From Mucilaginibacter terrigena (GTDB lineage: Bacteria > Bacteroidota > Bacteroidia > Sphingobacteriales > Sphingobacteriaceae): a stretch of 64,000 bases of DNA. The position numbers and the translations under genes were made by a program. Positions 18,835 to 26,669 of the stretch are shown piece by piece (the stretch's first letter is position 1; each line of letters starts with the position of its first letter). The DNA is taken from the NCBI RefSeq assembly GCF_004168255.1, contig NZ_SEWG01000005.1, positions 124,001 to 188,000 on the forward strand, given 5' to 3'. The notes under the pieces are model-generated. The model saw only the letters and a list, made by a program, of their open reading frames with translations, had not been told where the DNA came from and did no database searches.

Positions 18835-19665
18835 CTATTTCACCACAACAAGTTTTTGCCCTATCCTGAGATTATTGTCGGCCATTTTATTAAGCGCTTT
18901 TAATTCATCAACGGTGATATCAAAACGCTTAGAAATATTGTATAGTGTATCGCCCTGTTTTACGGTGTAAATTTTATCGTCGGGCGTGGTTTTAGTGATC
19001 GAATCGCGCTTTGGCTGGCCTATACTATCGTTTATCTCGGTAAGCACACGGTCCTCGCGTTTTATTTTGGCAAGTTCGCCCTCTGGCCGGTCGTACTGGT
19101 CAAGCTGGTATTTTACAATAATATTCAACAGCAGCTGCGGATATTTAGGGTTGGTGGCATAGCCGCAAGCCTTTAACCCGTAGGCCCATCCTTTAAAATC
19201 GTTTTTGTCCAACTCAAAAAGGCGGGCGTAATTTTTCTTCTTTAAAAACTCGGAGTGGTCGCGGAATGATTCTTCAGGGTTATTGTAAACCCTAAAGCAG
19301 TCGTTCTCGTTATCGTCATTTTTATAATAGCTTTCGCCGGCCCAGGTACTGCCGCATTTTATCCCGAAGTGGTTATTGGCAACTTTGGCCAGCTCGCTGT
19401 TGCCGCTGCCGCTTTCAAACAAACCCTGCGCCAGCGTAATGCTTGCCGGTATACCATAGCTGTTCATTTCCTGTATGGCAATGGCTTTAAAACGCTCTAT
19501 ATACTCCAGCGAGGTAAAATCCCGGTGCGATGCAATAGATGCACGGTTTTTTTTTTGGATGGCTTTGTTGTTTTTTGAGGCCTTGCTGCGGCTAATAGTG
19601 CCCTTATGTGCCGAGCACGATGTAAATAACAGAACGGCAACTAATAATGTATAGATCCTACGCAT
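18835..19665 (-). CDS. Glucosaminidase with C-terminal LysM
   Basis: A 276-residue peptidoglycan hydrolase. It has a lipoprotein-type signal (MRRIYTLLVAVLLFTSC, Cys17), then a glucosaminidase domain at about residues 50-185 (YIERFKAIAIQEMNSYGIPASITLAQGLFESGSGNSELAKVANNHFGIKC; the glutamate of FESGSG is the likely catalytic acid). A LysM domain ends the protein (IYTVKQGDTLYNISKRFDITVDELKALNKM), binding glycan strands. The family cleaves N-acetylglucosaminyl-muramyl linkages. It lies just downstream of a second, LysM-free glucosaminidase on the same strand, so the two are likely paralogues. Confidence 0.9.
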   Translation of the reverse strand: MRRIYTLLVAVLLFTSCSAHKGTISRSKASKNNKAIQKKNRASIASHRDFTSLEYIERFKAIAIQEMNSYGIPASITLAQGLFESGSGNSELAKVANNHFGIKCGSTWAGESYYKNDDNENDCFRVYNNPEESFRDHSEFLKKKNYARLFELDKNDFKGWAYGLKACGYATNPKYPQLLLNIIVKYQLDQYDRPEGELAKIKREDRVLTEINDSIGQPKRDSITKTTPDDKIYTVKQGDTLYNISKRFDITVDELKALNKMADNNLRIGQKLVVVK

Positions 19666-19714
19666 GCAGCTTTAGCTTTTTTGTTAGCCAAACTTAAGGT
19701 TAAAAATATAATTA

Positions 19715-20266
19715 TTAATTATTGTTAGCTATTTCCTGTTTAGCAGGGGCCGATGTAGTATCTTCATCAAGTTCGTTAAGGTCGTATCTGTTGATGATGC
19801 CTAAAACCTGGGCCGCCCATGTTTTGCTGCTGGCATATCCACTGCGTTGGATACCTTTTGCCCAGCCCTTATAATCAGATGTTGAGAATTTATCAAGCAA
19901 ATGACTAAACTGCTTGCGCTCTGTCATGATGCGGGCGAAATCCTTGAAGGAATCCAAAACACTATCGTAGCGTTTGTATGATGAGCGTACTTTTTTGTTG
20001 TGTTTGTAATAAACTACAGTCCCTCCGCCTTTTACTCCAAACTGGTTGTTCAGGTTTTTTGCTACGGCGCTCTTTCCGCTGGCCGATTCGTGTATGGCCA
20101 CGCCTAAAATAATACTTGCAGGCACACCTGTTTCATGCATAATGCGAATGGCATTATCTTTGAACTTCTCAATGTATGATTGTGCTGCGCTTTGTGCCGA
20201 TACGGCCGTTGTAGATGCAATTAATGCGGAAACTGAAAGAAGTGTAATAGTTAAGAGTTTCTTCAT
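19715..20266 (-). CDS. Glucosaminidase domain protein without LysM
   Basis: A 183-residue exported protein (MKKLLTITLLSVSALIASTTAVSA, then a signal peptidase site near AVSA-QS). The rest is a single glucosaminidase domain: YIEKFKDNAIRIMHETGVPASIILGVAIHESASGKSAVAKNLNNQFGVKGGG. Glutamate in IHESASG is the expected catalytic residue. The domain is about 45% similar by eye to the next gene downstream, but LysM is absent. A periplasmic cell-wall remodelling role is expected. The start codon lies 2 bases from the O-methyltransferase stop. Confidence 0.88.
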   Translation of the reverse strand: MKKLLTITLLSVSALIASTTAVSAQSAAQSYIEKFKDNAIRIMHETGVPASIILGVAIHESASGKSAVAKNLNNQFGVKGGGTVVYYKHNKKVRSSYKRYDSVLDSFKDFARIMTERKQFSHLLDKFSTSDYKGWAKGIQRSGYASSKTWAAQVLGIINRYDLNELDEDTTSAPAKQEIANNN

Positions 20267-20268
20267 AA

Positions 20269-20907
20269 TTATTTTTTTCTGATGATCAATAGGCCATCAC
20301 GCACTGGCAGGATGAATTTTTCCACCTGTGTGTTAACGGTTATTAGTTCATTTAGTTTGCGGATATTATCGGTATCGGCATCTTTGTCGGCGCCAAACAC
20401 CTTTCCTTTCCACAAAACGTTATCAATTATTATTAAGCCTCCTGGCCTTACTTTATCAATTATTAACTCAAAGTACTTAAAATTATTTCGTTTATCCGCA
20501 TCAATAAATACCAGGTCGATGTTATTGAGCTCTAAATCAGCTATTACAGCCTCTGCTGCGCCAAAATGAAGTTTTACTTTTTTATCCACATTTGTTGATT
20601 TAAAATGTGAATTAAGCATTTCCTCAAACTCGCGGTTAACTTCAATGGTATGTAAAATGCCATCATCAGCCAAACCTTCGGCCAGGCAAATGGCCGAGTA
20701 TCCGGTGAACGTCCCGATCTCTAAAATAAGCTTTGGCTGTATCATTTTGCTGAGCATACTCAGCACCCGGCCCTGGTAATGGCCCGATAGCATGTGCGGT
20801 TTAAGCACCTTCAGGTAAGTATCCCGGTTTATTTTTTGCAACGCCGCGGGCTCCGGGTCGCAATGGTTATCAAGGTAAGCCTGCAAGGCCGGATCAAGGA
20901 TCTCCAT
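20269..20907 (-). CDS. SAM-dependent O-methyltransferase
   Basis: A 212-residue class I methyltransferase of the caffeoyl-CoA/catechol type (methyltransf_3). The SAM-binding motif I is LILEIGTFTGYSAICLAEGL at about residues 55-75, with the acidic end of strand 2 in LHTIEVNREFEEM. The metal-site region is IDLVFIDADKRNNFKYFELIIDKVRPGGLIIIDNVLWKG (aspartates and N-N), matching divalent-cation-dependent members. The acceptor is unknown. Ends two bases before the glucosaminidase start, so they may be on one mRNA. Confidence 0.88.
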   Translation of the reverse strand: MEILDPALQAYLDNHCDPEPAALQKINRDTYLKVLKPHMLSGHYQGRVLSMLSKMIQPKLILEIGTFTGYSAICLAEGLADDGILHTIEVNREFEEMLNSHFKSTNVDKKVKLHFGAAEAVIADLELNNIDLVFIDADKRNNFKYFELIIDKVRPGGLIIIDNVLWKGKVFGADKDADTDNIRKLNELITVNTQVEKFILPVRDGLLIIRKK

Positions 20908-21126
20908 GGCTGCAAAGGTACGGAAATTATTTTTGACCGCGATTTCGATAGTTATGGTGACACCATTTTGACACCAATCAAAAACGCAAACATTTGATTA
21001 TAAATTAATTACAATAATCGCGCTGGTTGTGCAATCGTGAACGTGAACAAAACTGTAAAATCGACAATTAAAAACCCCCATCATAAGCAGGGCATCAGGC
21101 AATCCTTTAATCAGGCTAATTATGCT

Positions 21127-21537
21127 TCAGAAACTCTTGCTCATCCAACTCTGCAGCAGTATCACTGCCGATATTGTATCCACCAACTCTTTATTTTGTC
21201 TTGCTTTTTTACCCATGCCGCTTTGGGCGATGGTGGCTGATGCCATTTTGGATGTGAAGCGTTCATCAAACATTTCTACCGGGATCTCGGGGAAAGTTTT
21301 TTTAAGCAGGTTGGCAAACCCCTTTACATGTATGGCCGATTGTGATGGCGTATTGTCCATTTGCTTGGGTTCGCCAACAATAAAGCGCTCCACAGGTTCG
21401 GTTTGCAGGTATTTTTTCAGGTAATCGATAATTTTTAGCGGGTGAATGGTATCCAGCCCTGTAGCGATGATCTGCATCGGGTCGGTAACGGCAATGCCTA
21501 TTCGCTTGGTGCCATAGTCGAAAGCCATGATCCTCAT
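21127..21537 (-). CDS. ruvX: Putative Holliday-junction resolvase / pre-16S rRNA nuclease (YqgF)
   Basis: A 136-residue YqgF-family nuclease with an RNase H-like fold. Motifs are MAFDYGTKRIGIAVTDPM at the N-terminus (catalytic Asp6), FIVGEPKQMDN in the middle, and FDERFTSKMA, with the final aspartate near LVDTISAVILL. The family was proposed as a Holliday-junction resolvase and shown in E. coli to help process the 5' end of 16S rRNA. Its ATG lies only three bases from a 26-base inverted repeat (21540-21708), so its promoter or leader must lie within that element. Confidence 0.9.
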   Translation of the reverse strand: MRIMAFDYGTKRIGIAVTDPMQIIATGLDTIHPLKIIDYLKKYLQTEPVERFIVGEPKQMDNTPSQSAIHVKGFANLLKKTFPEIPVEMFDERFTSKMASATIAQSGMGKKARQNKELVDTISAVILLQSWMSKSF

Positions 21538-21539
21538 AG

Positions 21540-21708
21540 TAGATGTGAGATTTTAGATATGAGATGTGAGATAATTTGCATGGCTTAACGGCTAATTTAT
21601 AAGACTCTCAAAGATAGATTAATCCCGGGCCAGTCTCAAATCTCAAGTCTCGTATCTCACATCTATTTTAGCCCTGTCTCAAATCTCATATCTAAAATCT
21701 CACATCTA
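21540..21708. repeat. MITE-like element with 26-bp perfect terminal inverted repeats
   Basis: Left arm 21540-21565 and right arm 21683-21708 are exact reverse complements over 26 bases. Inside, 21562-21573 and 21653-21664 form a second exact pair of 12 bases. Words such as GATGTGAGAT recur. The span of 169 bases has no coding capacity. It fills almost all of the gap between the divergent genes ruvX and holB. Confidence 0.75.
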
Positions 21709-21726
21709 ATTTTTACCTTGCACCAA

Positions 21727-22869
21727 ATGCAGTTTAAGGATATTATAGGGCAAGGGGCAATTAAGCAAAGGTTGATCACATCGGTAAACGAGAACAGGGT
21801 GAGCCACGCGCAGTTGTTTTTGGGTCCCGAGGGTGCGGGTGGTTTAGCGTTGGCCGTCGCTTACGCGCAGTATTTATCGTGCGAGGATAAGCAGACGGAT
21901 GACTCGTGCGGGGTATGTTCGTCATGCCGCAAGTATCAAAAACTAATGCACCCCGACCTGCATTTTTCGTACCCAACCTTTGGTACTCCCAAAGAAACAT
22001 CACTCGACTTTATTGAACAATGGCGCGATGCTTTTTTAACTAATACTTACCTAAGTTTAGATATTTGGCGCGGTTATGTAGATTCGGGCAATAAACAGGC
22101 AAATATCAATATCGCCGAGTGCCATCAGATCATCAAAAAGCTTAGCTTTAAACCCTTCGAGTCGGTGTACAAGGTATTGATTCTTTGGCTTCCGGAGTTT
22201 TTAGACAAGCAGGGAAATGCCCTTTTAAAGGTGATAGAGGAGCCGCAGCCTAATACACTGTTCTTATTGGTAGCCCAAAACCAGGACCAGATATTGAACA
22301 CCATCCTGTCGCGCACGCAACTCATCAAAATACCTTGCTTAAATTACGAGGATATTAAAGGCGAGCTGATGAATAAGCATCATCAAACAGAAGCAGCGGC
22401 ATCAGAAATTGCTTACCTGAGCAACGGCAATATGACCGAAGCCCTAACCATGCTGCAGCACGATACCAAAAGCTACCACACCTTATTTGTGCAGTGGCTG
22501 CGTTTGTGTTTTGGGAATAAGGGGCTGGAAATTTTAAGCTTTGTTGACCAGATGGCTAAAATGGGCCGCGAAAACCAAAAGAACTTTTTACGCTATGGTA
22601 CAAGCTTTATCCGCGAATGTACGCTTCTGCGTGCCGGCGCCGAACGCATTGTGAAACTGCCCGAACAGGAGATGGAAACGGCCAAAAAAATGTCGGCGGT
22701 TATCAATAACGCCATGGCGCAGGCCATTATAACCGAGCTTGAAAAGGCTCATTATCATATAGAACGTAATGCTAACCCTAAAATCTTGTTTTTAGACGTA
22801 TCTTTACAAATTATAAAAGTTCTAAATTTGAAAACTGTCCCTGCGGGGAATCATTATATACCGAATTAA
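21727..22869 (+). CDS. holB: DNA polymerase III delta' subunit (HolB)
   Basis: The delta' subunit of the clamp loader, which holds the beta clamp loader open at the replication fork. The length of 380 residues and the N-terminal AAA+ layout fit. The P-loop is degenerate (GPEGAGGLALA, with no lysine), as usual for delta'. A zinc module follows (CEDKQTDDSCGVCSSCRKY, about 53-71). The sensor region has EEPQPNTLFLLVAQNQDQILNTILSRTQ, where the SRC motif is SRT. ATG 21727 is used; the longer TTG start at 21718 adds three residues. It is followed at 2 bases by ricT, an adjacency also known in Bacillus (holB-yaaT). Confidence 0.88.
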   Translation: MQFKDIIGQGAIKQRLITSVNENRVSHAQLFLGPEGAGGLALAVAYAQYLSCEDKQTDDSCGVCSSCRKYQKLMHPDLHFSYPTFGTPKETSLDFIEQWRDAFLTNTYLSLDIWRGYVDSGNKQANINIAECHQIIKKLSFKPFESVYKVLILWLPEFLDKQGNALLKVIEEPQPNTLFLLVAQNQDQILNTILSRTQLIKIPCLNYEDIKGELMNKHHQTEAAASEIAYLSNGNMTEALTMLQHDTKSYHTLFVQWLRLCFGNKGLEILSFVDQMAKMGRENQKNFLRYGTSFIRECTLLRAGAERIVKLPEQEMETAKKMSAVINNAMAQAIITELEKAHYHIERNANPKILFLDVSLQIIKVLNLKTVPAGNHYIPN

Positions 22870-22871
22870 TT

Positions 22872-24359
22872 ATGGGATGCGGAAGTTGCTCAACAGGCGG
22901 CGGTTGTTCGCCTGCAGGCTGCAAAAGTAATGGCTCGTGCCTTACAAATGGTTGCAGCAAATTAGATGTACACGATTGGCTATCGCATATGGATATGCCG
23001 ACTAACTATAAGCCTTACTCAATAATCGAAGTAAAATTCAAGGGTTCGCGTAAGGAGTTTTATCATAACAACGATAACATTTACCTGGAAGCCGGCGACC
23101 TGGTAGCGGTAGAAACCACTACAGGCGGCTACGATATTGGCCACGTTTCTATCACCGGCGAACTGGTGCGCATGCAAATGACCAAGCGCCACGTAAAGGA
23201 AGCCGATGTGGTTAAAAAGATCTATCGCCGAGCTACGGTTGCCGATGTTGACAAGTGGAAACTTGCCAAGGATATGGAATGGGAAACCATGCACAAATCG
23301 CGCACGCTGGCACTGGAGCTAAACTTATCTATGAAGATAAGCGATGTAGATTACCAAGGTGATAAAACCAAAGCCACCTTTTATTATACTGCCGAAGGCC
23401 GTGTGGATTTCAGGGAGCTGATCAAAAAAATGGCCGAGAGTTTCCGCATCCGTATCGAGATGCGCCAGATAGGCATGCGCCAGGAAGCAAGCCGCCTTGG
23501 TGGTATTGGCTCATGCGGCCGCGAACTTTGCTGCAGCACCTGGTTAACCGATTTTAAAACTGTTTCTACCTCTGCGGCACGTTACCAAAATCTATCATTA
23601 AACACGCTTAAACTGGCCGGGCAATGCGGTAAATTAAAGTGTTGCCTTAACTACGAGTTGGATACTTACATGGATGCGCTGAAGCATATCCCTGATAATG
23701 TGAACGTGCTGAGGACTGAAAAGGGTGATGCCCGCCTGCAAAAAACCGATATTTTTAAAAAGATAATGTGGTTTAGCTACCCGCGCGAAGAAGCCTGGGT
23801 ACCTATGCCTATTGCCAAAGTAAAAGAGATACAGCAACAAAACCGTGAGGGTATTATCCCTGCCGATTTGGGCGAAATTGTTGAGATAGAAACCAAACCG
23901 GTAAAAGTATTGGATTACGAGAACGTTGTTGGCCAGGATAGCCTTACCCGCCTTGACGATCGCCGCAATGCCAATCGTAATAACAACGGCAATAATAATA
24001 ACCGTAATAAAAATAGCAAGAACCGCAATCGCAACCAGCAAGGCGGAAATAGGCCTGATGGTACGCAGGCAGGCCCAAGGCCCGATGGCAACCGCCAGCA
24101 GCAACAGCAAGGTGGTAACCGCCCCGAGGGCCAAAGGCCGGAAGGCGGAAACAGACCCGAAGGTGGCGGCAATCGCCCGCAGGGCAACAGGCCCGAGGGT
24201 AACCGCCAGCAAAATCAACAAGGCGGCAACCGCCCCGATGGGCAGGAAGCCAGGCCAAGGCCTGAAGGTGGTGGCAACCGCAATAATAATAGGCGCAATA
24301 ATCGTCCGCGGCCAAATAACAACCAATCATCTAACGATAACCCCACCAGGCCGGAATAA
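22872..24359 (+). CDS. ricT: PSP1/RicT family protein with a long low-complexity tail
   Basis: A homologue of B. subtilis RicT (YaaT), which forms an iron-sulfur complex with RicA/RicF that affects RNase Y and mRNA processing. The PSP1 domain is at about residues 50-285; it has the signature cysteines in GSCGRELCCSTWL and GQCGKLKCCLNYE. The N-terminus has six cysteines (residues 3, 6, 12, 17, 23, 28), not part of PSP1 itself, which could bind another metal cluster. From about residue 360 to the end, Asn, Arg, Gly, Gln and Pro dominate (GGNRPDG/EG repeats), an RG-rich disordered tail that may bind RNA. Its stop overlaps the gldH ATG by one base. Confidence 0.85.
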   Translation: MGCGSCSTGGGCSPAGCKSNGSCLTNGCSKLDVHDWLSHMDMPTNYKPYSIIEVKFKGSRKEFYHNNDNIYLEAGDLVAVETTTGGYDIGHVSITGELVRMQMTKRHVKEADVVKKIYRRATVADVDKWKLAKDMEWETMHKSRTLALELNLSMKISDVDYQGDKTKATFYYTAEGRVDFRELIKKMAESFRIRIEMRQIGMRQEASRLGGIGSCGRELCCSTWLTDFKTVSTSAARYQNLSLNTLKLAGQCGKLKCCLNYELDTYMDALKHIPDNVNVLRTEKGDARLQKTDIFKKIMWFSYPREEAWVPMPIAKVKEIQQQNREGIIPADLGEIVEIETKPVKVLDYENVVGQDSLTRLDDRRNANRNNNGNNNNRNKNSKNRNRNQQGGNRPDGTQAGPRPDGNRQQQQQGGNRPEGQRPEGGNRPEGGGNRPQGNRPEGNRQQNQQGGNRPDGQEARPRPEGGGNRNNNRRNNRPRPNNNQSSNDNPTRPE

Positions 24360-24838
24360 TGCGAGCATTTAAATTTATTTTTGGTGTATTGGTTGCTTTT
24401 GGGATTTTCGGGGCACAAGGCTGTTCTGACCCAAACGCGATAATTGATCAGAATGCCGAGATAAGCAATCATAACTGGTCGTACGTTAACCGGGTAAAAT
24501 TTGATGTTAAGATAGATGATATCAGCGTGCCATATAACCTTTACTTTAATGTAAGGGTAAGCGGCAGTTACAAGTACTCCAATATTTTCGCGCTGTTAAT
24601 GCAAACATCCCCCGGCAAAAAAACGCATACTACCCGCTACGAGTTTAAACTTGCCAATAAAGACGGCGAATGGCTGGGCAGCGGCAGTGGTAATTTATAC
24701 AGCTACCAATTGCCTTTGCGTACCAAGTACAAGTTTCCCGCTAAAGGTATCTACCATTTTGAAATTGAGCAGAACATGCGCGATAACCCACTCCACGAGG
24801 TTATTGACGCCGGTTTAAGGGTAGAGAAAGCTCAATAG
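24359..24838 (+). CDS. gldH: Gliding motility lipoprotein GldH
   Basis: A 159-residue lipoprotein. The signal is MRAFKFIFGVLVAFGIFGAQGCSD (lipobox GAQGC). The mature domain is beta-rich and matches the GldH pattern (NWSYVNRVKFDVKIDDISVPYNLYFNVRVSGSYKYSNIFALLM...FKLANKDGEWLGSGSGNLYSYQLPL). Gld proteins support gliding and the type IX secretion system in Bacteroidota; gldH is also found in non-gliding members. It overlaps ricT by one base (TAATG), so it is the third gene of the holB-ricT-gldH series. Confidence 0.85.
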   Translation: MRAFKFIFGVLVAFGIFGAQGCSDPNAIIDQNAEISNHNWSYVNRVKFDVKIDDISVPYNLYFNVRVSGSYKYSNIFALLMQTSPGKKTHTTRYEFKLANKDGEWLGSGSGNLYSYQLPLRTKYKFPAKGIYHFEIEQNMRDNPLHEVIDAGLRVEKAQ

Positions 24839-24907
24839 CATCTACAATAAAATAATTAAAACCCTAAATAATTCTGCTTGTAGTTTATGTACACTAAATA
24901 CTTAATT

Positions 24908-25156
24908 ATGAAAAAGTTATTTGTTTATTTATTTACCGTGCTGGCAATTTCCATAGCATCTTGCAAAGGCAGTTCAACAAGTAATAGCACTGATACATCT
25001 GCTGCGGATTCTGGCCAGGCACATGTTGGCAACGAGGCTCCTGCGGATAGTAATAAATACCCAACTACACCTACAGAAACCGGCGGGAAGGATAGCAGCG
25101 GGAATGGGTCTGGTACTACAAATACTCCAAAAGATACATTAAAGAGCAATCCATAA
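24908..25156 (+). CDS. Small Ser/Thr/Asn-rich lipoprotein, 82 aa
   Basis: ATG 24908 is chosen as it starts the lipoprotein signal (MKKLFVYLFTVLAISIASC, lipobox ASC); seven more residues are possible upstream. The mature part is low-complexity (SSTSNSTDTSAADSGQ..., many Ser, Thr, Asn, Gly), ending in KDTLKSNP. There is no recognised domain. It is an exposed, disordered, membrane-anchored peptide. It sits between gldH and rmuC on the same strand. Confidence 0.6.
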   Translation: MKKLFVYLFTVLAISIASCKGSSTSNSTDTSAADSGQAHVGNEAPADSNKYPTTPTETGGKDSSGNGSGTTNTPKDTLKSNP

Positions 25157-25220
25157 ATTACTAAACATTTTATTTTAATACTAAAATTACTACATTCGTT
25201 TTGCTAATATTTTTATCAAA

Positions 25221-26627
25221 ATGGATGCTATTATTTTATGTGCCGCTTTAGTTGTATTGTTAATTGCCGTTTTTTTATTTATAAAACGGCCGGCAGCAAA
25301 CGGTATTTCTGCGGATGAGGTTTCGCAATTAAGATCTGATAACGACTCCCTAAAAATAGCGGTAGCTAAAGCCGAAGAAAAGGCAGCGGGCATTTTTACC
25401 GAAAAAGAAAACCTTACCAAACATTTTAAAGATGAGCAAAGCCGACTGTTAGACGAGCTTTTATACGAGCGTACACAACTGGCCCAGGCTAATCAGTCGT
25501 TAGAATCATCGCGTACATATTTTAAAGCCCAGCAGGAAAAACTGGCCGAGCAAAAAGAAGAAATTGAGCAAACCCGCAAGCATTTTCAACGGGAATTTGA
25601 AAACATCGCTGAAAAATTATTGAAGGAAAAATCACGGGAGTTTACGGATGTGAATCGGCTAAGTATCGACACTATTTTAAACCCGCTAAAAGAAAATATA
25701 AAAGCTTTTGAAGATAAGGTAGATAAGGTTTACAACATGGAAGCCGCTGAACGTAATACCCTTAAGGGTGTAATAACGCAGTTGATGGACCTGAACAAAC
25801 TGATCAGTACCGAAGCATCAAACCTTACCAAGGCTTTAAAAGGCGATAACAAAAAGCAGGGCAATTGGGGTGAGGTAATATTAGAAAAGGTTTTAGAGCG
25901 CAGCGGCCTGGTGCGCGACAGGGAATACCGCGTACAAGCCAGCCTGAACCACACAGATGGCAGCAGGCTGCAACCCGACGTAATTATTGACCTTCCGGAT
26001 GATAAACATTTAATAATTGATTCTAAGGTGTCGCTGATAGCTTACGAGCGTTTGGTGAATTGCGAAACTGAAGAAGAACGAAAGCTTTATTCAAAAGCGC
26101 ATGTAGAATCGTTACGGAACCATGTGCATGGGCTATCCTCCAAAAATTATCACGACCTGTACCAGGTAAACTCTCCCGATTTTGTTTTACTTTTTGTGCC
26201 GATTGAATCCTCATTCAGTTTTGCCGTGCAGTTGGATGCCGACCTGTTTAGCGATGCCTGGGATAAACGGGTGGTAATTGTTAGCCCAAGTACCTTACTG
26301 GCCACTCTGCGCACTATAGCCAGCATATGGAAACAGGAACGCCAAAACCGCAACGTATTGGAAATTGCCCGCCTCAGCGGAAGTATGTACGATAAGTTTG
26401 TAGGCTTTATGGCCGATATGGAAAATATCGGCAAAAACATCAACCAAACACAATCGGTTTATAACAGTGCTTTTAATAAACTGGTTGATGGGAATGGTAA
26501 TTTAACCAAAACGGCCGAAAAAATAAAAGGCTTGGGTGCTAAGGCCAATAAGCAGTTGGATGGTAAGTATCTTGACGAAAGCCCCCTTAACCTCCTGAAG
26601 GGGGAACCGAATTTAACTTCTTTGTAA
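25221..26627 (+). CDS. rmuC: DNA recombination protein RmuC
   Basis: A 468-residue RmuC family protein. An N-terminal membrane helix (MDAIILCAALVVLLIAVFLFIKR) is followed by a long coiled coil at about residues 35-155 and the RmuC domain at about 190-420 (KQGNWGEVILEKVLERSGLVRDREYRVQ; QPDVIIDLPDDKHLIIDSKVSLIAYERLV; VLLFVPIESSFSFAVQLD). The region looks like a PD-(D/E)XK nuclease. RmuC limits DNA inversions in E. coli. The last 14 residues (SPLNLLKGEPNLTSL) are encoded by a C-rich inverted repeat (26580-26669) and are unlikely to be ancestral. It converges with thiL. Confidence 0.92.
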   Translation: MDAIILCAALVVLLIAVFLFIKRPAANGISADEVSQLRSDNDSLKIAVAKAEEKAAGIFTEKENLTKHFKDEQSRLLDELLYERTQLAQANQSLESSRTYFKAQQEKLAEQKEEIEQTRKHFQREFENIAEKLLKEKSREFTDVNRLSIDTILNPLKENIKAFEDKVDKVYNMEAAERNTLKGVITQLMDLNKLISTEASNLTKALKGDNKKQGNWGEVILEKVLERSGLVRDREYRVQASLNHTDGSRLQPDVIIDLPDDKHLIIDSKVSLIAYERLVNCETEEERKLYSKAHVESLRNHVHGLSSKNYHDLYQVNSPDFVLLFVPIESSFSFAVQLDADLFSDAWDKRVVIVSPSTLLATLRTIASIWKQERQNRNVLEIARLSGSMYDKFVGFMADMENIGKNINQTQSVYNSAFNKLVDGNGNLTKTAEKIKGLGAKANKQLDGKYLDESPLNLLKGEPNLTSL

Positions 26628-26669
26628 GAATTGCTTTTAAAAGCTCCCCCTTCAGGGGGCTGGGGGGCT
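26580..26669. repeat. C-rich inverted repeat that forms the ends of rmuC and thiL
   Basis: Left arm 26580-26605 and right arm 26642-26669 are imperfect reverse complements around CCTGAAGGGGGA. The left arm encodes the RmuC tail, and the right arm encodes the ThiL tail SPPAP and its TGA stop. A transcript of either strand would form a stable hairpin between the convergent genes. Confidence 0.7.

Noticed and set aside
23634..24326. Long minus-strand frames antisense to the ricT tail (also 23926-24372 on the plus strand)
   Set aside because: They arise from the low-complexity Asn/Arg/Gly tail of RicT, giving long open frames in all directions.
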